Counted from the stretch's first letter, positions 36,313-46,080 are shown. The stretch is 64,000 nucleotides of DNA from Agrococcus sp. Marseille-P2731 (GCF_900117395.1 NZ_FPEG01000002.1:738445-802444), one strand, 5' to 3'. Notes: generated by a model from the letters alone, not told the origin. Program-made: numbers and translations.

Positions 36313-37647
36313 ATGACCTTGCATGAGTACGTCACGGCCTTGCTGAAGCACTGGCTGATCATCGTCGTGCTCGGCACGCTCGGCGCCATCGCCGGGTACG
36401 GCGCCTCGCAGCTGATGGACGAGCGCTTCCGGGCCGAGACGACCGTGATGATCAGCCCCGCCCGCGGCGACAGCACGAGCGAGCTGGTGCAGGGCTCGAA
36501 CTACGTGCAGGGGCTCGTGCAGACCTACGCCGTGCTCGCGCGCTCCCCCATCGTGCTGCAGCCCGTCATCGACGACCTGGGTCTCGAGGAGACCGCGCCG
36601 CGGCTCGCAGCGCGCACCGACGTCGAGGCGCCGCTGAACACGATGGTGCTGGAGATCGGCGTGACGGATGCGACGCCGGAGGGCGCGCGGCTGGCGGCAG
36701 ATGCGATCGCGGCCGAGTTCACCGACGCGGTCGCTGACACCTCTCCCGAGGGCGTGGACGGCCAGCCCGCCGTGCGCGTCTCCGTGATCTCACCTGCGCG
36801 CGCGCCGCTGTCGGCGATCGCGCCCAACACCCGCATGAACACCGTCGCCGGCGGCGGCGCCGGCCTCGCCCTCGGTGTGCTCGCAGCTCTGGCGCTGCGC
36901 CGCTTCGGCAGCCGGATCGGCAGTGTCGAGGAGCTCGAGGAGGCGGTGGACGCGCCCGTGCTCGGCTCCATCGGCCGCGCGGGCGGTGGCGGACCGATCG
37001 CCGCGCTCCGCCAGCACCCCTCCGGGAGCATCGCGGAGTCGGTGCGACAGACGACCGCGGCCCTGAAGTACGTGGACATGGACGACGCGCACCGCGTGCT
37101 CATCGTCTCGAGCGCCGGCGCCGGCGAGGGCAAGTCGTCGACGAGCCTCGGTCTCGCGCTCACGCTGGCGGAGGTCGGCAGCCGCGTGCTCCTCGTCGAA
37201 GCTGATCTGCGCCGCCCGTCCATCGCCCACATGACGGGCGTCGAGGGCGCCGTGGGCCTCACGACGATCCTCGTGGGCGACGCGACGCTGGCCGAGGCGA
37301 CGCAGGTGTGGGGCAGCGAGCGCCTGCGCGTCCTCCCCAGCGGACCGAAGCCGCCCAACCCTGGGCAGCTGCTCACGAGCGCCAGGATGCGGTCCCTGCT
37401 CGAGGCGGCACGCGCCGAGTACGAGTACGTCATCATCGACACGCCCCCGGTCGTGTCGGTGAGCGATGCGCTGTGGCTGGCGCCGGCCGCCGACGCGGCG
37501 CTGCTCGTCGCCCGCGCGGACCGCACGCGTCGCGACGTGCTGCGGAGGGCGATCGTCGCGTTCGACGGGACGCCGGCACCCGTGCTCGGCGTCGTGCTGA
37601 ACGGCGTGGCGCTCGCCCGCAGCCCGTACGACGAACGCACCGCGTGA
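36313..37647 (+). CDS. Wzz/CpsD-type polysaccharide co-polymerase and tyrosine-kinase-like ATPase
   Basis: A fused chain-length regulator and BY-kinase of 444 residues. The Wzz domain has a membrane helix at ~14-34 and another at ~175-195. The kinase part has Walker A SSAGAGEGKSSTS (~270-283), Walker A' LLVEADLRRP and Walker B YVIIDTPPVVS. BY-kinases usually end in a cluster of autophosphorylated tyrosines; here the tail is RSPYDERTA with one tyrosine. GAGAGG precedes the ATG at 36313. The stop overlaps the start of the flippase gene (GTGA). It probably controls chain length and export of the polymer. Confidence 0.92.
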   Translation: MTLHEYVTALLKHWLIIVVLGTLGAIAGYGASQLMDERFRAETTVMISPARGDSTSELVQGSNYVQGLVQTYAVLARSPIVLQPVIDDLGLEETAPRLAARTDVEAPLNTMVLEIGVTDATPEGARLAADAIAAEFTDAVADTSPEGVDGQPAVRVSVISPARAPLSAIAPNTRMNTVAGGGAGLALGVLAALALRRFGSRIGSVEELEEAVDAPVLGSIGRAGGGGPIAALRQHPSGSIAESVRQTTAALKYVDMDDAHRVLIVSSAGAGEGKSSTSLGLALTLAEVGSRVLLVEADLRRPSIAHMTGVEGAVGLTTILVGDATLAEATQVWGSERLRVLPSGPKPPNPGQLLTSARMRSLLEAARAEYEYVIIDTPPVVSVSDALWLAPAADAALLVARADRTRRDVLRRAIVAFDGTPAPVLGVVLNGVALARSPYDERTA

Positions 37648-38954
37648 ACTCGCTGCTCGCCCTCGGGGCCAAGGCGGTCACGATGGCGGTATCGCTCGTC
37701 TGCGGCGTGCTCACGACGAGGCTGATCCTCGGCGACGCTGGCGTCGAGCACTACGCGCTCTACGCCCTCCTGACCGTGCTCCCCTCGATGCTCGCGTTCA
37801 CCGACCTCGGCGCGGGCGCCGTGATCGTGCACGGTGTCGCGACGAGCGACGATCCGCGCAACGACGAGCCCCTCGTGGCGCAGCTCACCTCGGTCGGCCG
37901 GATCGTCATCGGCTTCGCGATCGTGCTGATGCTGGTGAACACGGTGATGCTCGTCTCCGGCGGCTGGGGACTCGCGCTGGGCGAGGCGGGGTCGCTGCCC
38001 TCCGCTGGGCTCGCCGCCTGGGCGTGCCTGACCGTCTTCTGCCTGGGCATCCCGGTCGGGATCTGGGTGCGCATCATGCTCGGGCTGCGCCGCAACCACT
38101 ACGTGATCCTGCTGCAGGGCCTGATCTCGCCGCTGACGCTCCTCGGCGTGTTCCTGCTGACGCGCCTGCCGGAGGGTGCGGGTCACGGCTTCCTCGCGGT
38201 GGCCTCCTACGGCGCCTCCTTCATCGTGAGTGCGATCGGCCTCGCGCTCACGTGGCGCAGCACCGCTCCCCTCATCCCTCGGGCGGCGGCGATGGTGCCG
38301 CACCTCCGCCGGCATCCGGGCGTGCGGGTGATGGACGTCGGCTGGCCGATGCTCGCGCAGCTCATCTCCTACCCGATCGCCGTCAGCACGCAGCGCTACG
38401 TGCTCGCGCAGTCCGGCGACTCGGCGCAGGTCGCGGAGTACGGTGTCGTCGCGCAGGTCTTCCTGGCCCTCAACGGTCTCGTGCTGGCCGCCGGCCTCGC
38501 GCTCTGGCCGATGTACGCCCGGAAGCGCCATCTCGGCGAGCTCCGCCGCGGCCCAGCACCGATGGCATGGCTCTTCGCGGGCTCAGTGGCCGTCGCCACG
38601 GTCCTGGTCTGGCTGCTCGAGGATCCGATCTTCACGTTCATCACCGATGGGCAGGTCGATGTCTCTGGCTTCACCGTGCTCGCCTTCGGCGCCATGGTGA
38701 TGTGCGTCGCCGGCGTCTACCCGCTCGGCATGTTCATCATGGACAAGCCGGGCATCCGGTTCCAGGTGGTGCCGACCCTCGCGATGGCCCTGACCAGCTT
38801 CGCGCTCTCGCTGCTGCTCGCCCCGCGACTGGGTGCTGCGGGCCCGCCGCTCGGCAACGCCGTCGCGCTGCTCGTGTGCCAGATCGTGCCGTTCGCTATC
38901 TACATCGCCCGGCACCGCGAGCGCCTCACCGCTCCGCAGCGGCAGGAGGCGTGA
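37644..38954 (+). CDS. Wzx-like lipid-linked oligosaccharide flippase
   Basis: A 436-residue integral membrane protein with about 12 helices. Its layout fits the MVF/Wzx polysaccharide exporter superfamily: an N-terminal KAVTMAVSLVCGVLTTRLIL helix, FTDLGAGAVIVHGVA, and a long chain of hydrophobic segments. It presumably moves undecaprenyl-linked repeat units to the outer face of the membrane. The start GTG at 37644 overlaps the kinase stop. The last 29 bases overlap the convergent glycosyltransferase gene. Confidence 0.85.
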   Translation: MNSLLALGAKAVTMAVSLVCGVLTTRLILGDAGVEHYALYALLTVLPSMLAFTDLGAGAVIVHGVATSDDPRNDEPLVAQLTSVGRIVIGFAIVLMLVNTVMLVSGGWGLALGEAGSLPSAGLAAWACLTVFCLGIPVGIWVRIMLGLRRNHYVILLQGLISPLTLLGVFLLTRLPEGAGHGFLAVASYGASFIVSAIGLALTWRSTAPLIPRAAAMVPHLRRHPGVRVMDVGWPMLAQLISYPIAVSTQRYVLAQSGDSAQVAEYGVVAQVFLALNGLVLAAGLALWPMYARKRHLGELRRGPAPMAWLFAGSVAVATVLVWLLEDPIFTFITDGQVDVSGFTVLAFGAMVMCVAGVYPLGMFIMDKPGIRFQVVPTLAMALTSFALSLLLAPRLGAAGPPLGNAVALLVCQIVPFAIYIARHRERLTAPQRQEA

Positions 38955-40044
38955 TGTCGCGGACGGGCGCGAAGCGCGACACCGAGGCGTCCCAGGGATG
39001 ACCCAGGAGCCAGCGGGTGATGAGGACGTAGCGCTCGACGTAGTCGGCCTGCGTCAGTCCCCGAGCCGCTGCCGTGGAGGCATCGGGGGGCGCGACGCTG
39101 CCGGAGAGGGCTTCGGCGATGGCCCCGACCAGCGCCTCCCGGTCACCGGGCTCGACCAGGCGGGCAGCGCGACCGACGTAGTCGCCCAGCCCGCCCGCGT
39201 CGCTCACGACGAGCGGGCGGCCCGCGCCGAGCGCCTCGATGCAGCTCGTGGTGCCAGAGGCGTGCCGGTTCTGCCTGACCGGCACCACGACGCAGGCGGC
39301 GTCGCGCATGGATGCGACGAGGCTCTCGCGCGTGGCGGTCGTCGCGTGCTCCACGTTCTGCGGCCAGCGCACCGCGCGCGCGCTGCGACTGCCGGAGATC
39401 ACGCGGAAGCGCCGCTCTGGCAGCTGCTCCGCGGCCGCCGCGAGCAGCGGCCAGTCCCGGTCGACGTCGTTGCCGACCGCCAGCACGAGCGGCGGATGCG
39501 CGGACGCGTCCTCGCGCACGCTCGGCAGCGTCGCCGACCCGAAGGGCACGAGCTCGACTCGGCGACGCGGCACGGCCCGGCGAGCGTCCGCGAGGTTGAC
39601 GCGGGAGTGCACCACCTCGACGGCATGTCGGCGCAGCAGCCGCGCGACGCGCCTCCGACGGGACGCGCCCCACTGCGGCCAGGCGTCCCACAGCCACACC
39701 GACTGCGCGAGGACCAGCGGACCTCGTCCCCGCAGCACGGCGGCGATCGCGAGGTGCTCGCGCTCGGTGTGCGTCCAGATCACGTCGGCCGAGCGCAGCA
39801 GCGCTCGATTGCGCCACACGTGCACCAGGTCGAAGCCCAGGCGCCCGGCAAGAGCGCGTCGCACTCGCGCGACCGCGGCCGCTTCGGGGTGCGAGCGGGT
39901 CCACTCCATGTCGAAGCGGTCCATCGCCCGCTCGTAGCCGTAGGGCGTGGCGTCGAGCACCTCGCCGCGCTCGTGCCGCTCGCGCCAGCGCGCCGGGTCC
40001 TGCTCGTATGACAATGCGACGACCACGCGCGCCCTGGCGCTCAT
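38926..40044 (-). CDS. Glycosyltransferase, GT-B fold
   Basis: A 372-residue protein with a GT-B C-terminal half: LVLAVGNDVDRDWPLLAAAA, VVPVRQNRHASGTTSCIEALGAGRPLVVSD, the donor-site pattern of family 4 and related enzymes. The N-terminal half (FDLVHVWRNRALL; WTHTEREHLAIAAVL) would bind the acceptor. No signal peptide or membrane helix is seen. It is on the opposite strand to the flippase and polymerase and overlaps the flippase end by 29 bases, so it has its own promoter between 40045 and 40112. Confidence 0.85.
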   Translation of the reverse strand: MSARARVVVALSYEQDPARWRERHERGEVLDATPYGYERAMDRFDMEWTRSHPEAAAVARVRRALAGRLGFDLVHVWRNRALLRSADVIWTHTEREHLAIAAVLRGRGPLVLAQSVWLWDAWPQWGASRRRRVARLLRRHAVEVVHSRVNLADARRAVPRRRVELVPFGSATLPSVREDASAHPPLVLAVGNDVDRDWPLLAAAAEQLPERRFRVISGSRSARAVRWPQNVEHATTATRESLVASMRDAACVVVPVRQNRHASGTTSCIEALGAGRPLVVSDAGGLGDYVGRAARLVEPGDREALVGAIAEALSGSVAPPDASTAAARGLTQADYVERYVLITRWLLGHPWDASVSRFAPVRDITPPAAAER

Positions 40045-40112
40045 CGCAGACCGCCACGTGGCATCATGGCGCCATCATACGTGCGCGTCGCGCACGCGGC
40101 CGAGGAGGGCTC

Positions 40113-41360
40113 ATGCAAGCCGCGGAGTCTCGCGTCGCGCTCGTCTCCGTCGCGGTCCCCGCGCTCGCAGCAGCCGCAGCAGCGATGCGATACCAGGTCG
40201 CGCTCGGCGTCAGCGTCGGCTTGATCGTCGCCGTGGTGCTCGCACCCGTCTGGCTCGGAGCGCTCCGCCACTACCGCTGGTCGCGGATCCTGATGGCACT
40301 GGGTGCGCTGGCACTGGTCTGGGGCGCGACGCTCTCGCTCGTGGAGACCGCACGACCCGTGGGCACGACGCTCATGGCCACGCAGAGCGGGCAGCTGCTC
40401 GGGCTGCTCGGCGGCATCGGGATGCTCCTGTGGGCCAGGCGCAGCATCGGCGCGGGCTGGACGACCGTGGCCTACGGCGTCGGCGCGCTGGCGAACGCGG
40501 CCCTGCTCGGCCCGCACCCCGAGAACCCGTGGAAGTACACGCTGGCCATCCCCGTGGCACTGATCGTGCTCGGCCTGTCGCTGCAGTGGCGCGGGCGCGT
40601 GCTGCCGATCGTCGTGCTGGCCGGTCTCGCCCTCGTCTCCGCGGCATCCGACTCGCGATCGATGACGTCGTTCCTGCTGCTCGCGGCCGCAGCGCTGCTG
40701 TGGCAGACCTTCGCCCCGCAGCCGGGCGCGCGGCCGAGCGCCCGCCTGACCCTGGTGTGGCTCTCCATCGCCGGCCTGGCCGCCTACACGCTGCTGCAGG
40801 CGCTCATCCTCGACGGCGTCCTCGGCGAGGCCGCCGCGCAGCGCTCGGAAGCGCAGATCGACACCTCCGGATCGCTCATCACGGGCGGGCGGCCCGAGCT
40901 CGGCGCCGCCGTCTCGCTCATCGCCGCCGAGCCGCTCGGCTACGGCTCCGGCACGCGACCCGTCTCCAGCGACGTCTGGCTCGCGAAGTCCGGGATGGAC
41001 CTGCTCGGGTACGACCCGAACAACGGCTACGTCGATTCGTACATGTTCGGCGGTCACTTCGAGGTGCACTCGGTGCTCGGCGACATGTGGATCTGGTTCG
41101 GCCCGCTCGGCGCCGCGGTCGTGCTCATGATCGCGGTCGCGAGCCTGCTCGGCACCGCGAGCAGGCTCGCGCATCGCAGCGCGAGCGCTCCCCTGGTGCT
41201 GCTGACGCTGCTGGGCCTGTGGGATGCGCTCTTCAGCCCGGTGCTCACGTCGTACGGCACGCTTGCCCTGCTGTACGCGCTCGCCGCGCAGCCGCGCATC
41301 CCGACCGATGCGGTCGACGCACCGATCACCCCTGACGGACCAGCCAGTCGTCGAACCTGA
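40113..41360 (+). CDS. O-antigen polymerase/ligase-like (Wzy-type) membrane protein
   Basis: A 415-residue polytopic protein with about 10-12 helices and a large extracytoplasmic loop around residues 255-325 (LITGGRPELGAAVSLIAAEP; GYDPNNGYVDSYMFGGHFE). The His near the end of that loop (HFEVHSVLGDMW) resembles the Wzy/WaaL pattern. The start is the ATG at 40113, with GAGGAGGG just upstream. In this locus it is the only candidate for repeat-unit polymerase. Its last 35 bases overlap the convergent LamG/PKD gene. Confidence 0.82.
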   Translation: MQAAESRVALVSVAVPALAAAAAAMRYQVALGVSVGLIVAVVLAPVWLGALRHYRWSRILMALGALALVWGATLSLVETARPVGTTLMATQSGQLLGLLGGIGMLLWARRSIGAGWTTVAYGVGALANAALLGPHPENPWKYTLAIPVALIVLGLSLQWRGRVLPIVVLAGLALVSAASDSRSMTSFLLLAAAALLWQTFAPQPGARPSARLTLVWLSIAGLAAYTLLQALILDGVLGEAAAQRSEAQIDTSGSLITGGRPELGAAVSLIAAEPLGYGSGTRPVSSDVWLAKSGMDLLGYDPNNGYVDSYMFGGHFEVHSVLGDMWIWFGPLGAAVVLMIAVASLLGTASRLAHRSASAPLVLLTLLGLWDALFSPVLTSYGTLALLYALAAQPRIPTDAVDAPITPDGPASRRT

Positions 41361-44300
41361 GCACCTGCGTGGTGTTCGTCGAGACCGAGCTGAGCGCTGC
41401 TCGGAGCGCGACCGACCCCGATGCCTGCATCGATGCCGTCGTGTCCGTCGCCGAGAGCATCCAGCTGCTCGGCGCCGCCGCATCGCCCAGCCACACCGAT
41501 GCGCGGACGGTGGTCGGGCTTGTCCCGATCGCCTGCACGCGGATGTGGATGTCGGAACCGGGGACGTAGGCCTGCGGCAGCAGCATGTTGCCTCCCGGCA
41601 GGATCGCCTGGTCACGCAGCAGGTAGACGCGCAGCAGGCCGTTCGGCTCGAGCCGCACGCGCGTCGAGTACACCGACGAACCCACCTGGCGCGCGATCAC
41701 GTCGACGCTCATCGTGCCGCCCACCGACGCCGTGTCCGAGGAGAGCGTGACCTCGACGAGGTTGTCGGTGCTCGACACCCCCGTCATCCGCGCCTCGCGC
41801 GTGTGCGACGGTGCGAGCGCGATGGAGCCTCGACCGCTGCTCACCCCGAACGCGGCGTTGCCGAGGTGCGTGGTCCATGCGGGCCCGACATCCGGCGTGC
41901 CCCACGAGCCCGTCGCCGAGCGCGTGAAGGTGTCGAAGGCGGCAGCGTCATCGGGCACGGGCGTGCCGGCGGTCACCGAGCGAGTCACCTGCGCGGTCGC
42001 TCCGTCGTCGTCCGTCACGGTGAGGGTGACCTCGTACTCGTCCGCCACCGCGAAGGTGCGGCTCGGAGTCGCACCCGTCGCGGTGCTGCCGTCGCCGAAG
42101 TCCCAGGCGTAGCCGACGATGGAGCCGTCGGGATCCGCGCTGCCCGTCGCATCGAACGCGACCGTCATGCCGGAGGCCACGGCGGTGAACGCGGCGGTCG
42201 GCGCCTGGTTCGGAGCGACGATCGTCACCTGCTCGGTCGCCGTCGCCGTCGCTCCGCGGTCATCGGTGACCAGGAGCTCGATCTCGAACGTGCCGCTCGA
42301 CTCGTAGGCGTGCGTCGCGACCTGGCCGCTCGCGGTCCCGCCGTCGCCGAAGTCCCAGGCGTAGCTCACGATCGATCCGTCCGGGTCGCTCGAGCCGGCC
42401 CCGTCGACCGACACCGCGGTGCCGTCGAGCGAGACGCTGAGGGCTGCCACCGGTGCGACGTTCGGTCCCACCACGCTGACCTCCCTGTCGGTCGTGTCGG
42501 TGAGGCCCTTCGCATCCGTGACGGTGAGCGACACGGTGTAGGTGCCTGCCTCGTCGTAGGTGTGGGAAGCGGTCTCACCGGTCGCGCTCCCGCCATCGCC
42601 GAAGTCCCATGCGTAGCTCGCGACGGGTCCCTCGACGTCCGTCGAGGCGGATGCGTCGACGTCGACGAGCAGGCCGGTCACCTGCGCCGAGAACTCCGCC
42701 GTCGGCGCCTGGTTCGCGACACCGTCGGTGGCCAGCTCGTAGTGCGCGCGCACCTGCGCCGCCGTCAGCGGTGAGCCGTAGACCGCGAACTCGTCGAGGC
42801 TGCCGACCCAGAACGGATCGCCGACCCACGTCGAGTCGCCGCCGAGGCGCCAGTACCCCGTGTAGGGCTGGGCGGTGGTCACGGCGTTCGAGCCCGCGAG
42901 CTCCCCGTCCACGAACAGCTGCATCCCGCTCGACGACTGCTGGCCCACGACGTGGTGCCAGCCGCCGTCGTTGTAGGCCGCGCTGGTCTCCAGCACGTTG
43001 GCGCTGCCGTTCCACACCCCGAACTGCAGATTGCCGCCCGGCGTCATCATGATGTGCCGGTCGTAGGAGGACGAGGCGTTCGTCGCCGTGCTGTTGCTGT
43101 TGCCGAAGCCGGCGAGCTTGCCGCCACGGGTCGAGGTCGTGCGGAACCAGGTCTCGACCGAGAAGGTGGCAGGGCTGGCCGTCGCTGTCTGGCTCGCGAC
43201 GATCTGCTGATCGGTCCAGCTGCCGAAGAAGTTCCTGCTCGAGGCGAACCCGAGCGAGGTGTCGATCACGTCCGCGATCGCTCCCGCTTGGCCGTAGCCG
43301 AACTGCGCGCTGCCGGAGCGGAGGTACGAGCCCGGCATCCCGTTGGGTCCGGCATCCCTCGCGGTCTGGCCGCTGGCCTCGCCGAGCCGCCAGTAGAGCG
43401 TGGGGTCGAGCTCGAACACGGAGGCGCCGTAGGCGTCCGCCGGCGCCGCAGGCACGGTCGATGCGCGTCCCGAGGCCACGCGGTGGCCGTCGACCTCGAC
43501 GCGAGTGAGCGCTCGGTCGTAGATCGCCACATCCGCGATCGAGCCCTCGAGGAATCGGGCGTTGACGTTGGGCCAGCCGTCGATGGTGTCGCCGCCGACG
43601 CGCCAGTACCCGTCGTAGGGCTGGGCAGAGGTCGTGTCGCTCCTCGCGCCGACGCGGACGCCGTCGACGAAGAGGCTCATGCCGGTGCTGTCGAGCGTGC
43701 CGACGACGTGGTGCCACTGACCGTCGTTGTGGCCGGCGGCGCTCTGCAGCGTCCGCACCTGACCGGGGTGGACGCCCCAGGTGATGGTGCCGTTGCCGGA
43801 GAGGTAGATGTGGCGGTCGTAGTTCGACGAGCTGCCTGTCGCAGCGTTGCCGAAGCCGACGATCTTGCCGCCCTGGGTGCTCGACGTGCGGAACCATGCC
43901 TCGATCGAGAGCGTGTCCGCACCGGAGCTGGTGGCCCGAGTGCTCGCGTAGGAGCCCGACGATCCCGAGAACGAGGTCGCACGGGTCGAGCCGTCGGTCG
44001 CCTGGCCGGCGGCGGTCCTGCTCGTCTCGGCAGTGAGCGTCAGGTCGCTGCCGCCCGCCCAGTCGGAGCCGGTCGGACCGCTCTGCTCGCCGAGCGGCCA
44101 GTAGTGGACCGGGTCGTCGTCGAGGATCTCGAGCGAGTACGCGGGAGTCGAGCCCGGCGCGGCGATCGTGACGCTCGTCCAGTCGGACTGCGTCGAGTTG
44201 CCATCGGGGTCGGTGGCGCGCACGCGATAGCTGTAGGTCTGGCCCGACTGCACGGTCCGATCCGAGAAGCGCAGCTGGGGTCGCTCCCAATAGGTGGACG

Positions 44301-45909
44301 CGACCGTCTCGGTGTGCAGCGGCGTCTCGACGCCCTGGCGGAACACCTCGTACGTCAGCTCCGCGCTGTCGGCGTCGTAGTTGGCCTGCCAACCGACCCG
44401 GGCCTCCCCCTCGCGGAACGAGGAGGCGGTGATCGGCCAAGCGCCGCCCTTGATGGTCGGGCCGATCGCCTTCGGCGCGACATCGCGCGCGGCGAAGCGG
44501 ACGAGCCCCTGCTGCCGGACGCCGTTGATGCTGGTGAACTCGCCGCCGTACAGGAGGTAGTCGCCCGCGGACGCCACGCTCCAGCCGGCCTGGCCGATGC
44601 CCGAGACCGAGCCGGTTCCCCAGATCGGGTACCAGTGGAGCAGCTTGGCTGCCGGGTTGCCGGTGAAGCTGCGGTAGCCCCACACGTCCGGCGTGATCGC
44701 GCGGCCACTGGGCTCAGCGGCGAAGGCGAGGGAGTGGTTCAGGTACCACGGGTCGAGCTGCGGGAACTCCCCGATGTTGCCGCAGTAGTGGGTGTGCGCG
44801 GCGGTGTAGAGGATGCCGTTGTGCGGTGCGAGCGAGTAGGTGTCGCCGTGGCAGTCCTGCATCCAGGCCATCGTCCCGTCGGCCCAGCTCGCGCGGAACG
44901 CGCCCTCGAAGTCGTCCTGCTGCTTGTTCCCGCCGAAGTCGTAGCCCGAGCCGTACACGCTCGTGCCATCGGAGGCGAGGGAGTAGATCGCAGCGTTGTT
45001 GCCGCCGTTCCGCAGCACGCTGTTGACGGCCCACGGCAGGCTCGAGCCGGTCTGGGCGTCGAGCGCCGCCATGCCGCGGCCGGGGTTGTCCGAGCCGTTC
45101 GTGGTGAGGAAGGAGCCGGCTGCGACGACCTTCGCGCCGTCAGGCGAGACGACCACCGCACGAGCGAGGTAGCCGCCCGTGTGCACGGGGTTGAACGGCA
45201 GCAGCGCACCGCTGGCCGGATGCACCGCGGCGACACCGGTGCGCGTGGTGTTGCTGATGTTGGTGAACTGGCCGGCGACGTAGACGGCCGAGCCCGTCAC
45301 GGCCAGGCCGAAGACGGTGGAGTTGGTGCCAGGCCGCCAGTTCGGCAGCAGCGCGCCCGACGCGACGTCGAAGGCCGCCAGGCGGTAGCGCGCCTGACCG
45401 TTCACCTGCGTGAAGGAGCCGCCGATGTAGAGCGTCCGGCCGTCGGGAGAGGTGGCGGCGGCCATGATGCGGCCGTTGACCTGCGGAGCGAAGGAGGTGT
45501 CGAGGACGCCCGTCGTCAGGTTGTAGGAGAGCAGGTTCGAGCGCGATGTCAGCTGCGTGCCCGGCGCTGCGCCTGCCGGCCTCGCGCTGGCGAACTGACC
45601 GCCCGCGAAGACGCGGTTCGCAGCGACGGCCTGCGCGTAGACGATGCCGTCGATCTGCACGGTCGGCAGCGGATCGGAGGTGACCGGCTGGGCCTCCTCG
45701 GCCGCCGCAGCCGTGAGCTCCTGCTCGGTGCCCTCGACGCTCAGCTGCGCTGCGGGCTGCGCCGCGGCTGCAGCGGGGGTCAGCGGCGTGCTGACGAGCA
45801 GCGCGGCGACTGCCGCGATGGCGATGCCCAGCTGGGCGAACCGGACGCCTGGCGATCCCGGCGACCGGGATCCGATCTCTGCTTGCGATGCCACGGTGCG
45901 ACTCCCCAT
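41326..45909 (-). CDS. Giant secreted protein: propeller-like repeats, Fn3, two LamG, three PKD domains
   Basis: A 1,527-residue protein with a clear signal peptide (GIAIAAVAALLVSTPLT then an Ala run; cleavage near residue 48). Residues ~60-470 hold repeated FAGGQF/YIGGSF/VAGQFTN units like delta-60 or beta-propeller repeats. A fibronectin-III-like domain is at ~475-590. Two LamG/concanavalin-type domains are at ~600-795 and ~825-1050 (each with IEAWFRTSS or VETWFRTTS and HHVVG). Three PKD domains are at ~1065-1320, each with YAWDFGDG. A last jelly-roll-like domain runs to the end. There is no LPXTG or membrane anchor. It is probably a secreted or surface carbohydrate-binding protein. Its stop overlaps the Wzy-like gene by 35 bases. 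Confidence 0.88.
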   Translation of the reverse strand: MGSRTVASQAEIGSRSPGSPGVRFAQLGIAIAAVAALLVSTPLTPAAAAAQPAAQLSVEGTEQELTAAAAEEAQPVTSDPLPTVQIDGIVYAQAVAANRVFAGGQFASARPAGAAPGTQLTSRSNLLSYNLTTGVLDTSFAPQVNGRIMAAATSPDGRTLYIGGSFTQVNGQARYRLAAFDVASGALLPNWRPGTNSTVFGLAVTGSAVYVAGQFTNISNTTRTGVAAVHPASGALLPFNPVHTGGYLARAVVVSPDGAKVVAAGSFLTTNGSDNPGRGMAALDAQTGSSLPWAVNSVLRNGGNNAAIYSLASDGTSVYGSGYDFGGNKQQDDFEGAFRASWADGTMAWMQDCHGDTYSLAPHNGILYTAAHTHYCGNIGEFPQLDPWYLNHSLAFAAEPSGRAITPDVWGYRSFTGNPAAKLLHWYPIWGTGSVSGIGQAGWSVASAGDYLLYGGEFTSINGVRQQGLVRFAARDVAPKAIGPTIKGGAWPITASSFREGEARVGWQANYDADSAELTYEVFRQGVETPLHTETVASTYWERPQLRFSDRTVQSGQTYSYRVRATDPDGNSTQSDWTSVTIAAPGSTPAYSLEILDDDPVHYWPLGEQSGPTGSDWAGGSDLTLTAETSRTAAGQATDGSTRATSFSGSSGSYASTRATSSGADTLSIEAWFRTSSTQGGKIVGFGNAATGSSSNYDRHIYLSGNGTITWGVHPGQVRTLQSAAGHNDGQWHHVVGTLDSTGMSLFVDGVRVGARSDTTSAQPYDGYWRVGGDTIDGWPNVNARFLEGSIADVAIYDRALTRVEVDGHRVASGRASTVPAAPADAYGASVFELDPTLYWRLGEASGQTARDAGPNGMPGSYLRSGSAQFGYGQAGAIADVIDTSLGFASSRNFFGSWTDQQIVASQTATASPATFSVETWFRTTSTRGGKLAGFGNSNSTATNASSSYDRHIMMTPGGNLQFGVWNGSANVLETSAAYNDGGWHHVVGQQSSSGMQLFVDGELAGSNAVTTAQPYTGYWRLGGDSTWVGDPFWVGSLDEFAVYGSPLTAAQVRAHYELATDGVANQAPTAEFSAQVTGLLVDVDASASTDVEGPVASYAWDFGDGGSATGETASHTYDEAGTYTVSLTVTDAKGLTDTTDREVSVVGPNVAPVAALSVSLDGTAVSVDGAGSSDPDGSIVSYAWDFGDGGTASGQVATHAYESSGTFEIELLVTDDRGATATATEQVTIVAPNQAPTAAFTAVASGMTVAFDATGSADPDGSIVGYAWDFGDGSTATGATPSRTFAVADEYEVTLTVTDDDGATAQVTRSVTAGTPVPDDAAAFDTFTRSATGSWGTPDVGPAWTTHLGNAAFGVSSGRGSIALAPSHTREARMTGVSSTDNLVEVTLSSDTASVGGTMSVDVIARQVGSSVYSTRVRLEPNGLLRVYLLRDQAILPGGNMLLPQAYVPGSDIHIRVQAIGTSPTTVRASVWLGDAAAPSSWMLSATDTTASMQASGSVALRAALSSVSTNTTQVLRFDDWLVRQG

Positions 45910-45990
45910 CGACGATCCGCCGAACGGCGGGCATGCGACCGGACGTCATCGCGCGGTCGTTGCCACTGTATGAACCGCACCCTTGCGCAG

Positions 45991-46030
45991 ACTGCAGTTT
46001 TCAAACAGTGTTTTCTTCATTTTTGCACAG
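45991..46030 (-). promoter_or_regulatory. A+T-rich upstream patch of the LamG/PKD gene
   Basis: This is the only markedly A+T-rich stretch in the 171-base gap between the two minus-strand genes. Read on the minus strand it contains AACACTGTTTGAA (46013-46001) and the palindrome ACTGCAGT. I cannot place a convincing -35/-10 pair. AACACTGT also occurs before the CDP-alcohol transferase gene. Confidence 0.3.
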
Positions 46031-46049
46031 GACGCGGCCGAGCAGTGCT

Positions 46050-46068
46050 GCGCGGTCTGCGACCGCGC
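46050..46068 (-). terminator. Hairpin downstream of the small membrane protein gene
   Basis: A perfect 8-bp stem, GCGCGGTC-TGC-GACCGCGC, lies 12 bases beyond the stop at 46081 in the direction of transcription. No U-tract follows immediately. It could end transcription before the LamG/PKD promoter region. Confidence 0.45.
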
Positions 46069-46080
46069 GGTGCTCGGGCG

